Shown here piece by piece: positions 45,988-58,664 of a stretch of 64,000 bases of DNA. Position numbers and translations under genes: made by a program. The notes below the pieces were generated by a model, which was not told where the DNA came from, did no database searches, and was given only the letters and a program-made list of their open reading frames with translations. The DNA lies in NCBI GenBank assembly GCA_011009095.1, contig VTPC01001060.1:1-64000 (forward strand). The letters are read 5' to 3'. The DNA comes from Ignelater luminosus. Lineage: Eukaryota > Arthropoda > Insecta > Coleoptera > Elateridae. Position 1 is the first letter of the stretch, and each line of letters begins with the position of its first letter.

Positions 45988-48900
45988 TATAGGAAAAAAG
46001 TCCATGGTAAAATCTACGTACTTAATGTTTGTTGGTTTCTTTGGAATTAAAGGTACAGCTTTCGAAAAGTAAAGTTTACATGGAAAAGCAGTAAATCAGT
46101 ATTGACTCTGAGAGAGTGTATCAGAAGAAAATCAGATCTGCATACAGCGAAACGACTTCATTCTTAATCAGGATAATGTCTCAGTCCAATCAACAGCTTC
46201 AGTGAAACAGTTTGCAGTCGAGAAACTTGTCGTACTGTTCAGACATTATAGAGTTGGTGCACATGTACTTTACATTATAACTAAGCACGATATAAATCAT
46301 TTATTTATTCTTAAAAACAATTAACTTCTTGAAATGGTAATTCTTTTATTTTATGAACATTGTTTCAAATTTTAATTATAAAATACAAAATAACTCGCGC
46401 CAATTGATGAATTTAAAAGATATAGTTTTATAAGAATTATCATAACGTAAAAATCATAACCAAAATGTCTGTCACGAATGGCAGTTTTTATTTTATTTTG
46501 TAAAATGCTGCAAAATGCTGTAGAGTATTATAAATATTATAGCGTTAGAACTGGCTTAAATAAGAGTTACACGTTTTAGAATTTATGTTTATCATAAAAT
46601 TAAGAATTATCTATTTGTGTTTTCCATTACCTCTGTTAATGTATGCAATTTCACCCTATAAAAACTGACTCAGATTGTTAAAATCAGTTCGAATTTAAAC
46701 CCACTCGAAGATTCGTTATATGAAGTGTGTTCTTTCATTAAACTACACCACCCTTATTCCAGAATCACTCAGAAGACTAGGCGACAACATTCTGCCTACT
46801 CACCAGTGTTAACATTGGCAATGCAACAAAACTAAAGTGTTGTGTTTGCATTTAACAATTTTCCTTACGGAAACGTCTTCCATCTTTACGTTGAAATTTA
46901 CAATGAGATCACTACCATTGAAATCGAAGTTTTGATTAATCTTTCCAGAACCGGAGTTAGGTTACATCTGTTAGATACCTCGAAAACGTAACAACAACAT
47001 TAGCGAACTGGTTGCACTTGCAAGTTCTGTTGTATCATAAATCAGTATTTCTCCACATTTGATCCGAGTTTTCTTCTTTATAAGATTTTTTAACCTCTTA
47101 GTTAATAATTAACATGTGGTAATAATCTGGAGTTACTTCATGCGATTGTTCTCTCTTTATTTATTAATCATCCTGATTCGGTTAAATTTAACAGTATGAG
47201 CAATTTAATAAAAACCAGCCACGGCTGCAGCTTATGACAGAAATAAGACTTCCAGGCTTGGAACGTTTGAAATTTGAATCTGATTTCAGTGTTGTGTGTA
47301 CGATCACAAAGTGCTTACTTTAGAAAAGCAACAATAAGAGAGGGCAAGAAACACAATCTTGTGGACAAAGTGTTGGGTTTGGAAATCAGTCTCGGAGATT
47401 CCAAAGCATTCAAATTATACTTTCCGGAAACAAGAAACTGTCTTGAAAAAGCATTAATGACCTTTTTCCGTTTCTTGAGAGAATCCGGATTAGAATGTTT
47501 AGACTGAGTATTCTCATTAGAGTTTTCACTTAATTTCTACAGATTTGAATACCTACTACTTTCACTCTTACTAGAATCCCCATTTGTGGTTGAAAAGGAG
47601 CCTCTAAACTCCTAAAGCAACTTAGAACGTAGAAACAACACGTTCATTATTTATAAGGTGAAGAAAGTCTACAAACGCTATGGTTTGGGTTGGTCAGTCA
47701 GCTTTATTTCTGTTTGTATTGGCTTTAGAAATACTGTTTGGTTTCGTTGTAATTTCAGTTTTTTCATTTTGAAAATGTAAATTTCAATTTTACTAAAGAC
47801 TAATTCTTCTTTTAGCTTTTATTATTTAATTATCTAAAAACTGTAACTAACAAACCTGAGTAAAATTAATCTGTTATCCCTTCTTTAGACCGCTGACAAA
47901 TAACAGAGTGAGATGAATATTACGAAAATAGAAAAGAGTGTTAAGATCAGCACACATCGGGGATATGGTAACGAAAAGATAACAGTTGGTGAAGTGTCAA
48001 AGATAGTGTTTCTTGAAGCATTAACAAAAGTCGCACCTATGCTCTAGTTAACAAAGGATTTGATTACTATAAATCTAGCTCATCTTGCAGAGTTGAGACC
48101 AGCTTTCTTGGTTACATAAGAGTAAGTATTTTTGTTATTTGCTCAACTTCTGTGACAAAAAGAAACTAGTAGTTCTTACTCGTGCTAAAATACATTGAAT
48201 AACGACTACTTTGAACCTTTAAACCTAATTGTACAAGAATCCTGTACCGGTGGTTAAACAGATTGACAGTAACTATGGAAAAACCAATACGTAACAAAAG
48301 TGTTTATCAAAGTCCTCCAAGCGACCACATGAATTGTAAATTAAATCCCGCTAAGAATTGTTTATTTTAGATTGGTATGGAAATAATAAAAAAAAACAAT
48401 GCAAATTAGTATTTAAGATTTTGTTAAATTAACTTTCGTGAATTATTAAATTTAACATTTGGTCTGCTCATTTGTTAAATTAATCTAGGAATTGTGTATT
48501 TTTAGATTTTTTTTATTTAAAATACCTTTTGTAAATAAATAGAATCTTTCGGATCTTTAATTTTTCCCCTTGTTGAGTTCTTATTATAGTATTTTTTAGG
48601 ATATTCGCTGTTTTCCCGTATAAAAATCCCATTTTTGTTTGACAATTTTTTAAAACTTCTAATTCAAGTTAAAAATGTATAATATAGGTCGGAAATTAGC
48701 AATTGCCCTTTTAAATCAATATTTATAGGTTCAGTCACTTTTGTGTTTTGAGTTCAGCAAGTAACTGTATTACATGTTTTTCTGAGGTTTGTCATTTTAC
48801 CGCGCGAGCTAAGCATTAGCATGGTGACATGGGTCTTGAAGGAACAGGTCGTTACCATTTTGCTAACAGTCAGATGATATAATTTATTCTCCCTCTCTCT

Positions 48901-51900
48901 TATTAAAAATGAATCGTTGTTAATTCCAGTTGAATCATTCTATTCATCGATTTTAGATATTGGATTATCGTAGATTGTGCTTTATAGTTGAAAGCAAATC
49001 AAGTTTATCGAAATATCTGTGAATTTCAAATCGTTTTTCTTGATAGTCTTGATTTCGTATAAAAAAATTTCTTTTTGAAATCTTTTCTTATTTAAAATAA
49101 AAAGATCATCATAGTTTGGTATTGTCAATATCTACCTTATTAAAAATATGTTTAGTTGTAAGTTCTAATAAAATCAGGGTGACGTCATCTCAACCTGAGT
49201 GCAATGATAAAATAAGATTTAAAACTTTATGCATCTATTTATATTACTTTTTTCTTGTTCTAAATTGCAATAAATTGCTTTGATTGATTTGAGTTTCATG
49301 TGGTTTTTGTACATTATTAATAGATAATAAGCTTGCCTTATGGAATTATGTTTTTCCCCAGATTAAAAAAGTAAAAGAAAACACGGGCGCTCAACTTTTT
49401 TGATATTCTTGTAGTTTTTCATGCAATAAATAGAATTATAAGGCAGACTTGTTGTTTATTACTTTATGTGTATATTCTCATCTGAGCTTAAAGTTGTTTG
49501 ACACCTGCAACCCAAACAAGTAAGTCTTCAGAATTTTGCATTTTAAATTGTTTTGAGAAGTTTCAGTCGTCAATGAAGTATCTGTTTATTTGATTAATTA
49601 TAAGAAAATTTATATTTAACAAATAAAAATTATATTAATACTATTTGCTATATTTTGAATTTATTCTTGTTATTGTGTGATTAATGGTGATGTATCGTTT
49701 CAGCGTGATTGTTCCATGAGGCATAAGTTTCAATAAACCTATTTGTTACATATAACTGGTATATGCGTTTTCATATTGTTTCCCCACCTAACTCATGCCC
49801 AAAGCTTCCAACTAGAGCTTAGCTTGATAAGTATCTTAGCTCGTTATAAAAAGTGGTGTTGTATACTTGTTTAAAGCAAATTTTCACTGTAATAATAGAA
49901 ATATTGAATTCTGATAAAATGAACACAGCGCGTATTTTGTAACTAGAACTGTTGGATATATCAAAACGTATAAAAAAATCACTTCGACATTCCTTCTAAC
50001 ACCGGTATGTAATTTCTAAAATGTTGGGACGACATTCATACACACTATAATAAAATCACTTCCAAGGCTTTTATTATCGGACTTCATAAATGAAAGAAGG
50101 CAATAATCGATTTTAACCCCGTCAAAGGAAAGAATCAATTCTAAATATAGCTAATTGAAGCTAATGTACTCTAAAAGTACATTTTTTATTATAAGAAAAT
50201 TAATTACAGGCTGCACTTAAAAGCTATTCAACGTTTTCCATAATGCACATTTTAAAAGCGGCCTTCATATTATAATATTAAATCTGATACAGTTTGTGGA
50301 TTTTTTTTCTTCTATGTTATTATTTATTGCACGCTATACAGATTTTTAAATTAGGTCGTAATTTTTATATAGAATTTATAATTTTTTTGTTCTTATTCTA
50401 AAGTGGTAGTTAGTAGTCCAAAATAATTTCCCTGGTTATTATTGAATGCAGAATAAAAATATGTAAGTGGGTTTATGGTTCATAAATTATTTTATTGTTT
50501 GATCACTATAGCTTTATTTAGTTCTGGTTGATTTTTAGAACTATAAAATATTAAAATAAGAGTTTGACATTTTATCTAAATCATTCTTGGTTTTAATTTT
50601 AGAAAAAGTGATTATTATATATTGAAAAGCTGCTGCAGATCAATAACTATTATTTTTTAGGTGTTTAATAAATTATCATGACTTGCCTTTAAACTGTGTC
50701 TTTAAATAGACAATCAGAATCTTTTGAGGTAATACGGTTAGACTGTTATTAGGTTACGTACTTAATTCATACAAGCCTGACATATGGATTTTAAGCTTTT
50801 TACATTTAATAATTAGAATTGATTTTATTCTCTACTTTTAAATATTCCTAACTACTTTAGTCTATTCTTAATTAAACTATTTAGTTATTGCTATAAGTAA
50901 ACTACTTAAAATACAAGATCGAGATAGAGAAAATTTATAACTTGTTTAATTATGTATCAAACTGATAAGAAAAAAAAGATAATAATAAAAATTTAACAAA
51001 AGGCCATCGAACTACTAATGACATATTGATATCATGAAAAGCAATAATTGAAAGAATTGCGATTGGAACTAAATGTCAAGGCAAACTGAAATAATTAAAA
51101 CATATAACTATTTCACATTGAGCAACAGAAATACAATTGCGAGGATCGTAAGATTTAACAATCAGTCAAGCAATTTACCGTCGATCTGTTCTTCCGATAG
51201 GTAAATAAGCAACAAGTATTATCAGTCTTATCAAGATAAAGTTAGGACGTGAACTGGGGATAATTGAGACATCATATATACTATAGTAATCAATATCAAA
51301 AGCAGCAGAAACCAACAGACAATAACATAACTATTCTTTGATTATTTATTGGAACGAAGAAAGTAAAAAAAAAGTGAACAAACCCTATACAGTTACTAAA
51401 TTATTTATGGTTGATGGCTTTCTATTACGGTACGTAGAAACATTCTAAATTACTGATTCGGTTTTTTTTCCTATAAATCATAACATTAACAGTAAACACA
51501 TAACACCCTATACAATTTAAGCATTACAATTATTCCAAGCTTTTTGAATTTTTCTTCCTATTGTCTTTTTCGTTTTCTTGTCATTTACTACTCTTAATTG
51601 TCAAACTCCTTTTAAGTAATTATATCTGTTAGCTATCGTCTTTCTTAAATTTTTGCCTTTTTGCCTTTTTATTGACAGAGACAAGTTTACGTGATTATAT
51701 AGTAGGTTCTGGGCTTTTGTTCCATTATAGACATACACAACTTGAGAGATGAATTTCCTTAAAAAAGCACTTGAAGAGAATATATTAAAGAACGCACCCA
51801 ATAGTCAAACTGTTAGGTTAGAAACTTCAAATGCACCACATAATCTACTCGCAAGGTATAAAAAATTGTCTCACTCCCTTATAATGAAATTATGTACTTG

Positions 51901-52385
51901 GAAGCTTGTAATGGATGTTCCCTTCCCCTAACAACGAGTTTCAGGTTTTTACCAACTACAACACAAAGTATTTTCTCTTCCCATTACTCTACGACTTGAA
52001 ATCTGCACTCTATAGCAATAAAATTTGTTTCTTGCAAACTACAAATAATTTTTCCCTTCGTAATTTGTTAATTTATTAATGACTAACGGTCGAAGAAATC
52101 TTAACATAGATCTCATTCAGCAAATAATCATTCACTTGTTATTGTTCATTTAAGATTCTTGGTAATCTGTTTTATACCACCCTCTAATGTAAATAAGTTT
52201 ATTAATAAAAATAAAAAAAAGTTTGAAACATTGCTAAGTTTCGGAAACATAACCTCAGATATCTTAAAAATGTATAGTTAGGCCAAAGTTTATTCTAGAA
52301 ATATTCCACTACTACTAACGAGAATTTCAGCTTTTTATCATCTATATTGTGATGATCAGTATTATAAGATACTTACCACCACATA
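45988..52385. other. intronic, no gene recognised
   Basis: About 6.4 kb of AT-rich sequence inside the long intron. ORFs at 47274, 51601 and 51749 do not resemble known proteins. No transposon ends were resolved. Confidence 0.35.
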
Positions 52386-52462
52386 TTATATTGGCGCCCA
52401 ACGTGAAGTGTGCATTTGTATGTAGCGGTAAGCATTTTATAATAGGAGCTATCACATGTTTA

Positions 52463-53033
52463 GGGGAACGTCGGGTAGCCCCAGACGGCGGGTAACCGCG
52501 GACATTTAAATTTCTAAGAAACCAATCACGTAGCATAGGCAAAACTTTCTTCTAAATCCAGCAAAAAAATAAAAAGGTGAAGGCGCTAAAAAGACGTTGA
52601 AGACAAAGAAAAATATTCAGTCTTTCTGAAGAAGATCGCAGAAAGGAGACCGAATGTATCATATGTGGAGAAACTTTAGAAGAAAAGTGGATTCGGTGCT
52701 ACGAATGCAAAGACTAGGCCCATAAACATTGTGTTTATATAGATTCTTCAGATATTCATTATTATTGCGACGTTTCTAAGGCCAAGAAACGATTGAGCCA
52801 CCATTGATTACTATGTCTGAGACTACCCGCCATCTTTTGTGTTGCCAAAAAATTAAGGCCAAAGTATTTTTAATATATTTCGTTAAAAAGTTTTGTTATG
52901 ATTACTAATTTTTAATTAATATGTTTGAAAAAGTTCCTAGTTTGATTTTTAAGATTAAAATAAAGACAAAAAATTTGTTTATTGTATTTTTATTTGCAAT
53001 TCATTTAATGTCCGGGGCTATCCGACCTTCCTC
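52463..53033 (+). mobile_element. 571-bp pogo-derived non-autonomous element
   Basis: Flanked by TA (52461-52462 and 53034-53035). Ends: left GGGGAACGTCGGGTAGCCCC and right, read inward on the other strand, GAGGAAGGTCGGATAGCCCC. A second, subterminal inverted pair (GGCGGGTAACCGCGGACAT at about 52488 and GGCGGGTAGTCTCAGACAT on the opposite strand at about 52817) lies inside. Only the C-terminal end of a transposase gene is kept. Confidence 0.72.
52600..52806 (+). pseudogene. pogo-like transposase C terminus with PHD-like finger
   Basis: The plus strand reads SLSEEDRRKETECIICGETL, then EEKWIRCYECKD, a stop, AHKHCVYID and HYYCDVSKAKKR. The spacing CxxC...CxxC...HxxC...C is the PHD-like zinc finger found at the C terminus of many insect pogo-type transposases. 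The DDE core and DNA-binding N terminus are absent, and the conserved Trp of KDWAH is the TAG stop. The fragment is bounded by the element's own TIRs. Confidence 0.62.
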
Positions 53034-53859
53034 TATACGATTTTTACCCAAGAAAAGGAAATTAGGTAAGCAACAAAGTAAGAATATTACAAAACACTAG
53101 AAAATTAGTCAACAAACAGTTCTGTTTGGGATTATAGTATCATACATATCATACGTAAAGGTTTTTCCAAATAAGATTTGATCTCAAAAAACCAGAAATT
53201 TTCTAAAACTAACTCTTCAAAAGTGTCAACGAACTGACGTCATCAAAACACGCCAAAGGTATTGAAAATCATAACTCAAACAAATATTTCAAATAGAAGA
53301 GAATATTATTAAATTAGATATAAAGAAAAGGATTCAAGATACATCAGGTCAACGCGCTGTTTTCAATGGGTGCTACGAAAGGATTCTTATTCAAAACTAG
53401 ATATATTTAAACAACAGTAAACAAATAACATAAATGTATAAAGAGCTAAACTATAACATAAACGATAGAAGTGTAAGTAATCAAGCTTAATCAATCCCTT
53501 CCTGAATCTTCAACTATGGTAAGAGTATTTGGCAGCTACAATCACACAGAATTCTGCACTGAGACATCCTGTATGATTAAGGTGATATCGTAAGAAGAAT
53601 AAGACAGTTTGCAGAAAAGCTTCAGTTAGAAAGATTCTATGACAACAGATTAGCACTGTAGATATCGCATGCATTTTTCATTATAATACTAATTGAAATA
53701 CATCCAAAATCTTTGTGTTTTACCAATTTTCAAATTTGGTCTTCTGCAAAACATTCACCATGAGAAAGTCGTACCTGTAAATATAACAAAACTACTTGTG
53801 TCTGCTCATATTTAGAAGATTAGATCAGAGACTTAAACAAACGGAGGTAGTAATACTAA
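53034..53859. other. intronic, nothing firm
   Basis: AT-rich sequence. GAGACATCCTGTATGATT near 53561 resembles transposon ends and may be the left end of the IS630-like remnant to the right. Confidence 0.3.
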
Positions 53860-54300
53860 GATCTCCAAATAGAAAATGTTTTGTGGGCTGCTGCAATTGA
53901 ATTAGGAAACAGTGCCAAAGGAATTGCCCACCAATTCCACATTCCCAATCATTTAAGCGTTCACAGTATTTTAAAAGAATGCTTCCGTTTTAATTAATAA
54001 ACCGATTGTCAAAATCGAATTCACTGTCGCAACTGGTTACTAGGACAAGTTGAATTCACAGCTGAGTTTTTCATAAAAGAATTTTTTAGACAGATAAGAC
54101 CAAGCGCAGTGGATAGGTAGACATCCACGCTACATAAAAGAGTTCAGCCACCAACTTGGATTTTCTTCAGATGTGGTAGAAATAATTGGTAACGTCATTG
54201 GTCTGTATTTTCTTCTAAATACATTAAAATGCACAATCTTAAGCGAAATTTAATTTGCTTGCGTGATGGTGCACCAGCACATTACCATCATCTTGCTATG
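53860..54300 (+). pseudogene. IS630/Tc1-type transposase remnant
   Basis: Pieces in order on the plus strand: HSILKEC near 53958, HCRNWLLGQVEFTAEF near 54025, IIGNVIGLYFLLNTLKC near 54180 and DGAPAHYH near 54265. They match the R..FCxWLL, GxIIGPYFLP and QDGAPPHY motifs of the large IS630-related transposase family common in insects (often annotated with DUF4817). Stops and frameshifts are frequent, and the first catalytic region is missing. Confidence 0.5.
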
Positions 54301-54323
54301 GAATGAATGAATGAGTGAATGAA
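54299..54323. repeat. (GAAT)n microsatellite
   Basis: GAATGAATGAATGAGTGAATGAA, short tetranucleotide run. Confidence 0.7.
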
Positions 54324-55561
54324 GAAATAAAAATTTTGAACAACAACGGGCAAGTCAGAAACTAAATATTTTGGGTGTTTTGTTTAGTGGTTCGTGAAGA
54401 AAATATGTACCAAACATCAGCGTGAGATTTAGAGAACCCGGACATTTTTTCTGTAAATTGTCATATAATATTCTACTCATGGTAGACACTTTGGAACACC
54501 GTTGATTTTGTCTAACTAATACAGTTTGTCTTCTGTTATTGAATGCCCAATTGAAGCTCAGCCTTGGCAGACAAAGTTATTAATGGAAGATCATTTAGAA
54601 TCTCTTTCTTTATTTATTTGTTTTTAAATGCCAATTCTTGTTCACTACTGTTTTTCTGTTGTTCAGATAAGTAAATTCTTTTCTTACCTATTTTATCTAA
54701 GATACCTACTCATCACAATACATTAAGAAAAATTGTAGACATCATTGGTTTCATAAATGTTCTGTAAAGTTTTCCCAGGTTTTGTTGAATCTGTAAGAAT
54801 CTTCAGTTACTTGATCAAAGAGTTGTTAACATCACTGTTTTAGTCCTAAAAGTATCATCAATGATTATCAGTAGAATTTGTACTTCGATTATTTTGGTTG
54901 CATTCATATTTTATCACCAGTTTATTCAGACCCTTCACCTTGTATTATATTTAGATTTCAAGGTCAACTTTTGTCTTTATATATAATATCAAGGTGTCAA
55001 TTCGACCAGATGTGGTAAGAAGCTTTTGCTTTACTGATTCTACTGATAATGGAAGCTACTAAGATACTACAAGTAATTAAGAGAAGAGATGTCGATGAGA
55101 AATTTAGCTTTAATTGTAAATTCAATTCAGTTTTTCGGAATTGCCTGTTAGTTTGGTCTTCTACCTAGAAGAGCTCAATTAAAGGCAAAACAAACTATCA
55201 GTTAATCAGTCGATACCCTAAATATTTATTGAAGTCCCAGCGAATTGCAGAGCAACAGACCTCACCACTGTGGCTAATGAAAAAAACCCAAAACTGCTTT
55301 CCAAGAAGCAAAAGAAAAGAAAGAAATTAAATACCCTTTTCATTGGTCATCACTTATTACTGTCAATCATCAATCTAAACCGTAGCCGAATTAAATTATT
55401 AACCCAGGTTACCCTATTCATTTAAAACAAATGCTATAAGTTTAGCTAGAAAACAATTGCCTCATATTACTAGGTAATTTATTACTAATTAGATGTCTCA
55501 TTTTAAGTACAGCAAAGTAATAAATTTTGTCTGTCTTGTTATAAACAAATAATAAATTTAC
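54324..55561. other. intronic, nothing recognised
   Basis: AT-rich sequence between the IS630-like remnant and exon A of the glutamate-rich gene. Confidence 0.35.
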
Positions 55562-55670
55562 CTTGCATTACATGTTCTCCTTTGGTAGCAAACTCGCTGG
55601 CAGATTCTTTGGCATTTTCAATAAAATGTTTACTTGAAGTAACAAGAGGGTTACTACTCGCGCACCCCAT
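55562..55670 (-). CDS. alternative first exon A (MGCASS) of the glutamate-rich gene
   Basis: On the minus strand, ATG at 55670-55668 opens MGCASSNPLVTSSKHFIENA followed by KESASEFATKGEHVMQ, then donor G|GTAAATTT after 55562. The phase matches the common exon at 33106, reading VMQDVGETAKDG, and both sides share the same Lys/Glu/Ala-rich helix style. Gly2 with Ser6 fits N-myristoylation and Cys3 fits palmitoylation, so this isoform (228 aa) should be anchored to membranes. The intron is about 22.5 kb and contains exon B and several transposons. Confidence 0.72.
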
Positions 55671-55721
55671 TGCGTCTATTAAATTAAGAACGTGTACGTA
55701 CAGTACGAGGGTTTACACTAG

Positions 55722-55738
55722 ACTGACCGGAGGTCAGT
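55722..55738. promoter_or_regulatory. palindrome with arthropod initiator motifs near exon A
   Basis: ACTGACC and GGTCAGT form perfect arms around GGA, 52 bases upstream of the MGCASS start codon. Each strand carries TCAGT, the core of the arthropod initiator. The minus-strand copy could mark the transcription start of the long isoform. Confidence 0.3.
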
Positions 55739-57589
55739 TAGCACCCCCACACGTACACTATGTAACTTCGCCATTTATGATTATTGGAAACACGCAATAT
55801 TATGGGACTAATTTGTATACAAAAATAAGTCAATACACGAGGATGTGGTGTGTAATTTTTGAAAAGATTATTATATACCTTTACACATTTCATCATATTT
55901 CATAGGGTATAACATTGATTTATCAATAAAAAGGAAATATTTTAACCTACAGTGTAAAAAGGTGTGAGTACCTTTTATGATATCAGTTTCATTTTAATTA
56001 CTTTTGAATTTGAATTAATTACTACATAAAATGCAGGTAAATGCACTAAAAATAAAATATGACACAAGATTTTTCTTTTTTACAGCTTTAGCACTATACC
56101 TGTCAAGAAAATATTTATAGACAGTATATGTTTTCGTCGCACGCAACGTTTGCAAAATCTTTTATAATCAAGATTCGCGGAATACAACGTTAATTTACAA
56201 TTACAATTAATCGCAGCAAACACGAAAATGTGGTTGTACTTAGAGACCTTCAACAAATTTCAAATTTATCTTTGTAACTACTTGTTTTCAGACTTAAATA
56301 TCCTTAGCCTTGACCTAACCAAAAGAATTAAAAGTTGTCGATGATAATTTGTCAATTTTATACACAAGTTTTTCCTTTTTTTTCATTTTGAATTTATTAC
56401 GCTTATTTTCTGATATAATTCCGAAAACGTTATTGTGTGATTTGCACGCAAAAAGAAATATTAGAGGGAAAGAACAAATAAAACAATGTAAATGTGTGTA
56501 GTTCTTATTACCTTGGTTTTATTGTTCTTTTGTTTTATTTTAGAACTCAACCCCTTTATCTAATATGGTAAATATTTCCTGTTTTTCCTACTCGAACGTA
56601 TCTATACATCCTGAGAAAATAATCTTGAAATACCTAACTTTATATATAGATTTACGAACAAAATTCTAATTAAACTACTAATCATTTTGAAGTAGAGATA
56701 GGTATTTAGTTGTTAACAACCGTTAGTATTACGTATAGAATCTGTAACTGTACCCTGCGGCTTATAAGGGTTGCGGGAGATTACACGTTTCAATAATTTC
56801 CTTATCAACCGGTAACGTTTTCAAATTGCAGTTAGTCAAGCCTGTCTGGGTGACAGTCTAGTAAATTTGTAGAAAGGGATACTATCAGATAAAATACCTG
56901 CGTGCTGCTGCGACAAAACACTAACTTAGCTTTATAGTGTGCAACTGTTGGATTTATCTAATTTCCAATTAATTACTAATTAAAGCCAATAAGCTGACAA
57001 TTTAGAAATGTTAAACAGTAATCTTATAACGTAAACAAACATAATTTTTATTAGTTACATTGTTTCTGGTACGATACTAGCTAATACAGCTAGTGGTCTA
57101 TCAAAGTAGAAAGTTACGTATATGTTACTTTACTAATTGCTAGGTGTGCCACCTTAAAGAATGACAAGACCGTAAATGGAAAAAGTTTTTTAGGAATCAC
57201 CTGTCCTATTGGAATTAGGTTTGATTCTGGTTAGACAAGTTTCAAATCCCACAAGCTTTCACCAAAAAGTCCTGAATCTGATATAACAAACTAAAAATAC
57301 CTTGGCTGCATAGAATCGTAGGAAGAGTAATTTTGTGGATTGCCAAAGCAAAGTTCGCATAAGTCCAAGAACTCGAGAGGATAGTTAACAAAGAATTGTT
57401 TTGGGGGGACGTTTTTCCCAAAAGTAGCAATGGCTGCTACTGTTTCGATTTCCTTGATACGTCAAAAAACGGGAAACGTCTATGGTGATACGGGGCAGAA
57501 GATACTCTCCAAAGCATTGTTAGAATTTTTTACTTTTTTCCCTGAATCAATCTGACTGTGATAATAAAAAACAGTGTTTATGTGTTTAG
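55739..57589. other. intergenic, nothing recognised
   Basis: Upstream of exon A. AT-rich and without a supported gene. The exon A promoter must lie in its left end. Confidence 0.35.
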
Positions 57590-57764
57590 TCTTAAAAGAA
57601 TGGAAGAGATCCCATTGGGTTGTGATATCCAGGAAAACAACCTTTTAGCCGTACTTCCCAAGCTGTTTATCGGATATACTGTATAGCGATATCGCAACAA
57701 TTACGAGCAATGAAAGACTTCAAGAGTAACTTCGAAGATTTTTACTTACTAACCGACTAATATA
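57590..57764 (+). pseudogene. LTR-retrotransposon gag remnant, left part
   Basis: The plus strand reads RMEEIPLGCDIQENNLLAVL directly followed by PKLFIGYTV and RYRNNYEQ, then in a shifted frame RRFLLTNRLI. This is the capsid pattern of Gypsy-type gag (NNLLxxLPxLLTGxAxxWYRNN...F...FxxxFLPxxY). It is cut at 57764 by a mariner and continues at 58665. Confidence 0.5.
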
Positions 57765-58662
57765 TGAGGTGTGTGAGAAAAGTAATGAGACTGGCAACAC
57801 TGCGGGAGATCTGGCAACGTTGTGTCTACCGGCCTGTGCTAAACCGGTTTGTTTATTGCTTCCACTTCCTAAGTCCGAGTTACAACTCCTTACAGCTAAC
57901 ACATTATTTTTGACAGCGCCATCAGTGAAGTTGTGTTTTTGTTGTGTGTTACAGAAATGGAGCATCGGAATTTAGAGCAACGTTGTGCAATAAAGTTTTG
58001 TGTTAAACTTGGTGAATCCGCGAGTGGAACTTTTGAAAAGTTGAAACAGGTCTATGGGGAACAGTACTTATCAATAGCACAAGCTTTCCGCTGGCACAAA
58101 TCATTTTTGGACGGCCGAGAACACGTTGAAGATGAACCTCGCTCAGGGAGACCTTCAACTTCAAAAACTGACGAAAACGTTGAACGTGTGAGGGCTCTTG
58201 TGAGATCAGTCCGTCGTTTAACAATAAGGATGATAAGTGAACAGTTAAATTTAAACACTTTCACCGTGCATCAAATTTTGACAGACATCATGACAATGCT
58301 CCGTGTCACACAGCAATTTCCATCGGTGAATTTTTCACCTCAAAGCGCATTACTGTTGTTCCTCATCCCCCCTATTCTCCTGATTTGAGTCGTTGTGACT
58401 TTTTCCTTTTCCCGAAATTGAAACGTGTCCTAAAAGGACGTAATTTTGGAACTCTGGAGAACATTCAAAAGACTGTGACCGACCAGTTAAAAGCCATACC
58501 AGTTGAAGACTTCCAGCGCTGCTACCAAGAGTGGGAACAACGACTCCGCCGGTGTATAGCTGCCCAAGGAAATTACTTTGAAGGGGATAACATTGTTGTT
58601 TGAAAAAAATAAAAACTTTGGTTAGTATGAAATCAGTCTCATTACTTTTCTCACATACCTCG
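57765..58662 (+). mobile_element. internally deleted mariner
   Basis: Ends TATGAGGTGTGTGAGAAAAG (57763 on) and, on the opposite strand, TACGAGGTATGTGAGAAAAG (from 58664) are near-identical for about 30 bp, with TA on both sides. At 898 bp it is some 400 bp shorter than a full mariner. It is inserted into a gag remnant. Confidence 0.82.
57957..58603 (+). pseudogene. mariner transposase with central deletion
   Basis: The start MEHRNLEQRCAIKFCVKLGE and the helix-turn-helix to LNLNTFTVHQILT (about 58280) are intact, including SGRPSTSKTDENVERVR. The frame then jumps straight to HHDNAPCHTA and, 34 residues on, the third D in PPYSPDLSRCDFF, ending AAQGNYFEGDNIVV. The segment with the first catalytic D (the GDESW motif) is deleted and the frame shifts there. 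The products could still bind DNA through the N-terminal half but not cut. Confidence 0.85.
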
Positions 58663-58664
58663 TA

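Noticed and set aside
47274-47507. 77-codon ORF
   Set aside because: No recognisable motif, no splice context and no neighbour to support it.
51601-51931. Opposed ORFs at 51601-51801 (-) and 51749-51931 (+)
   Set aside because: They read protein-like in places but match no family I know; could be unresolved transposon sequence.
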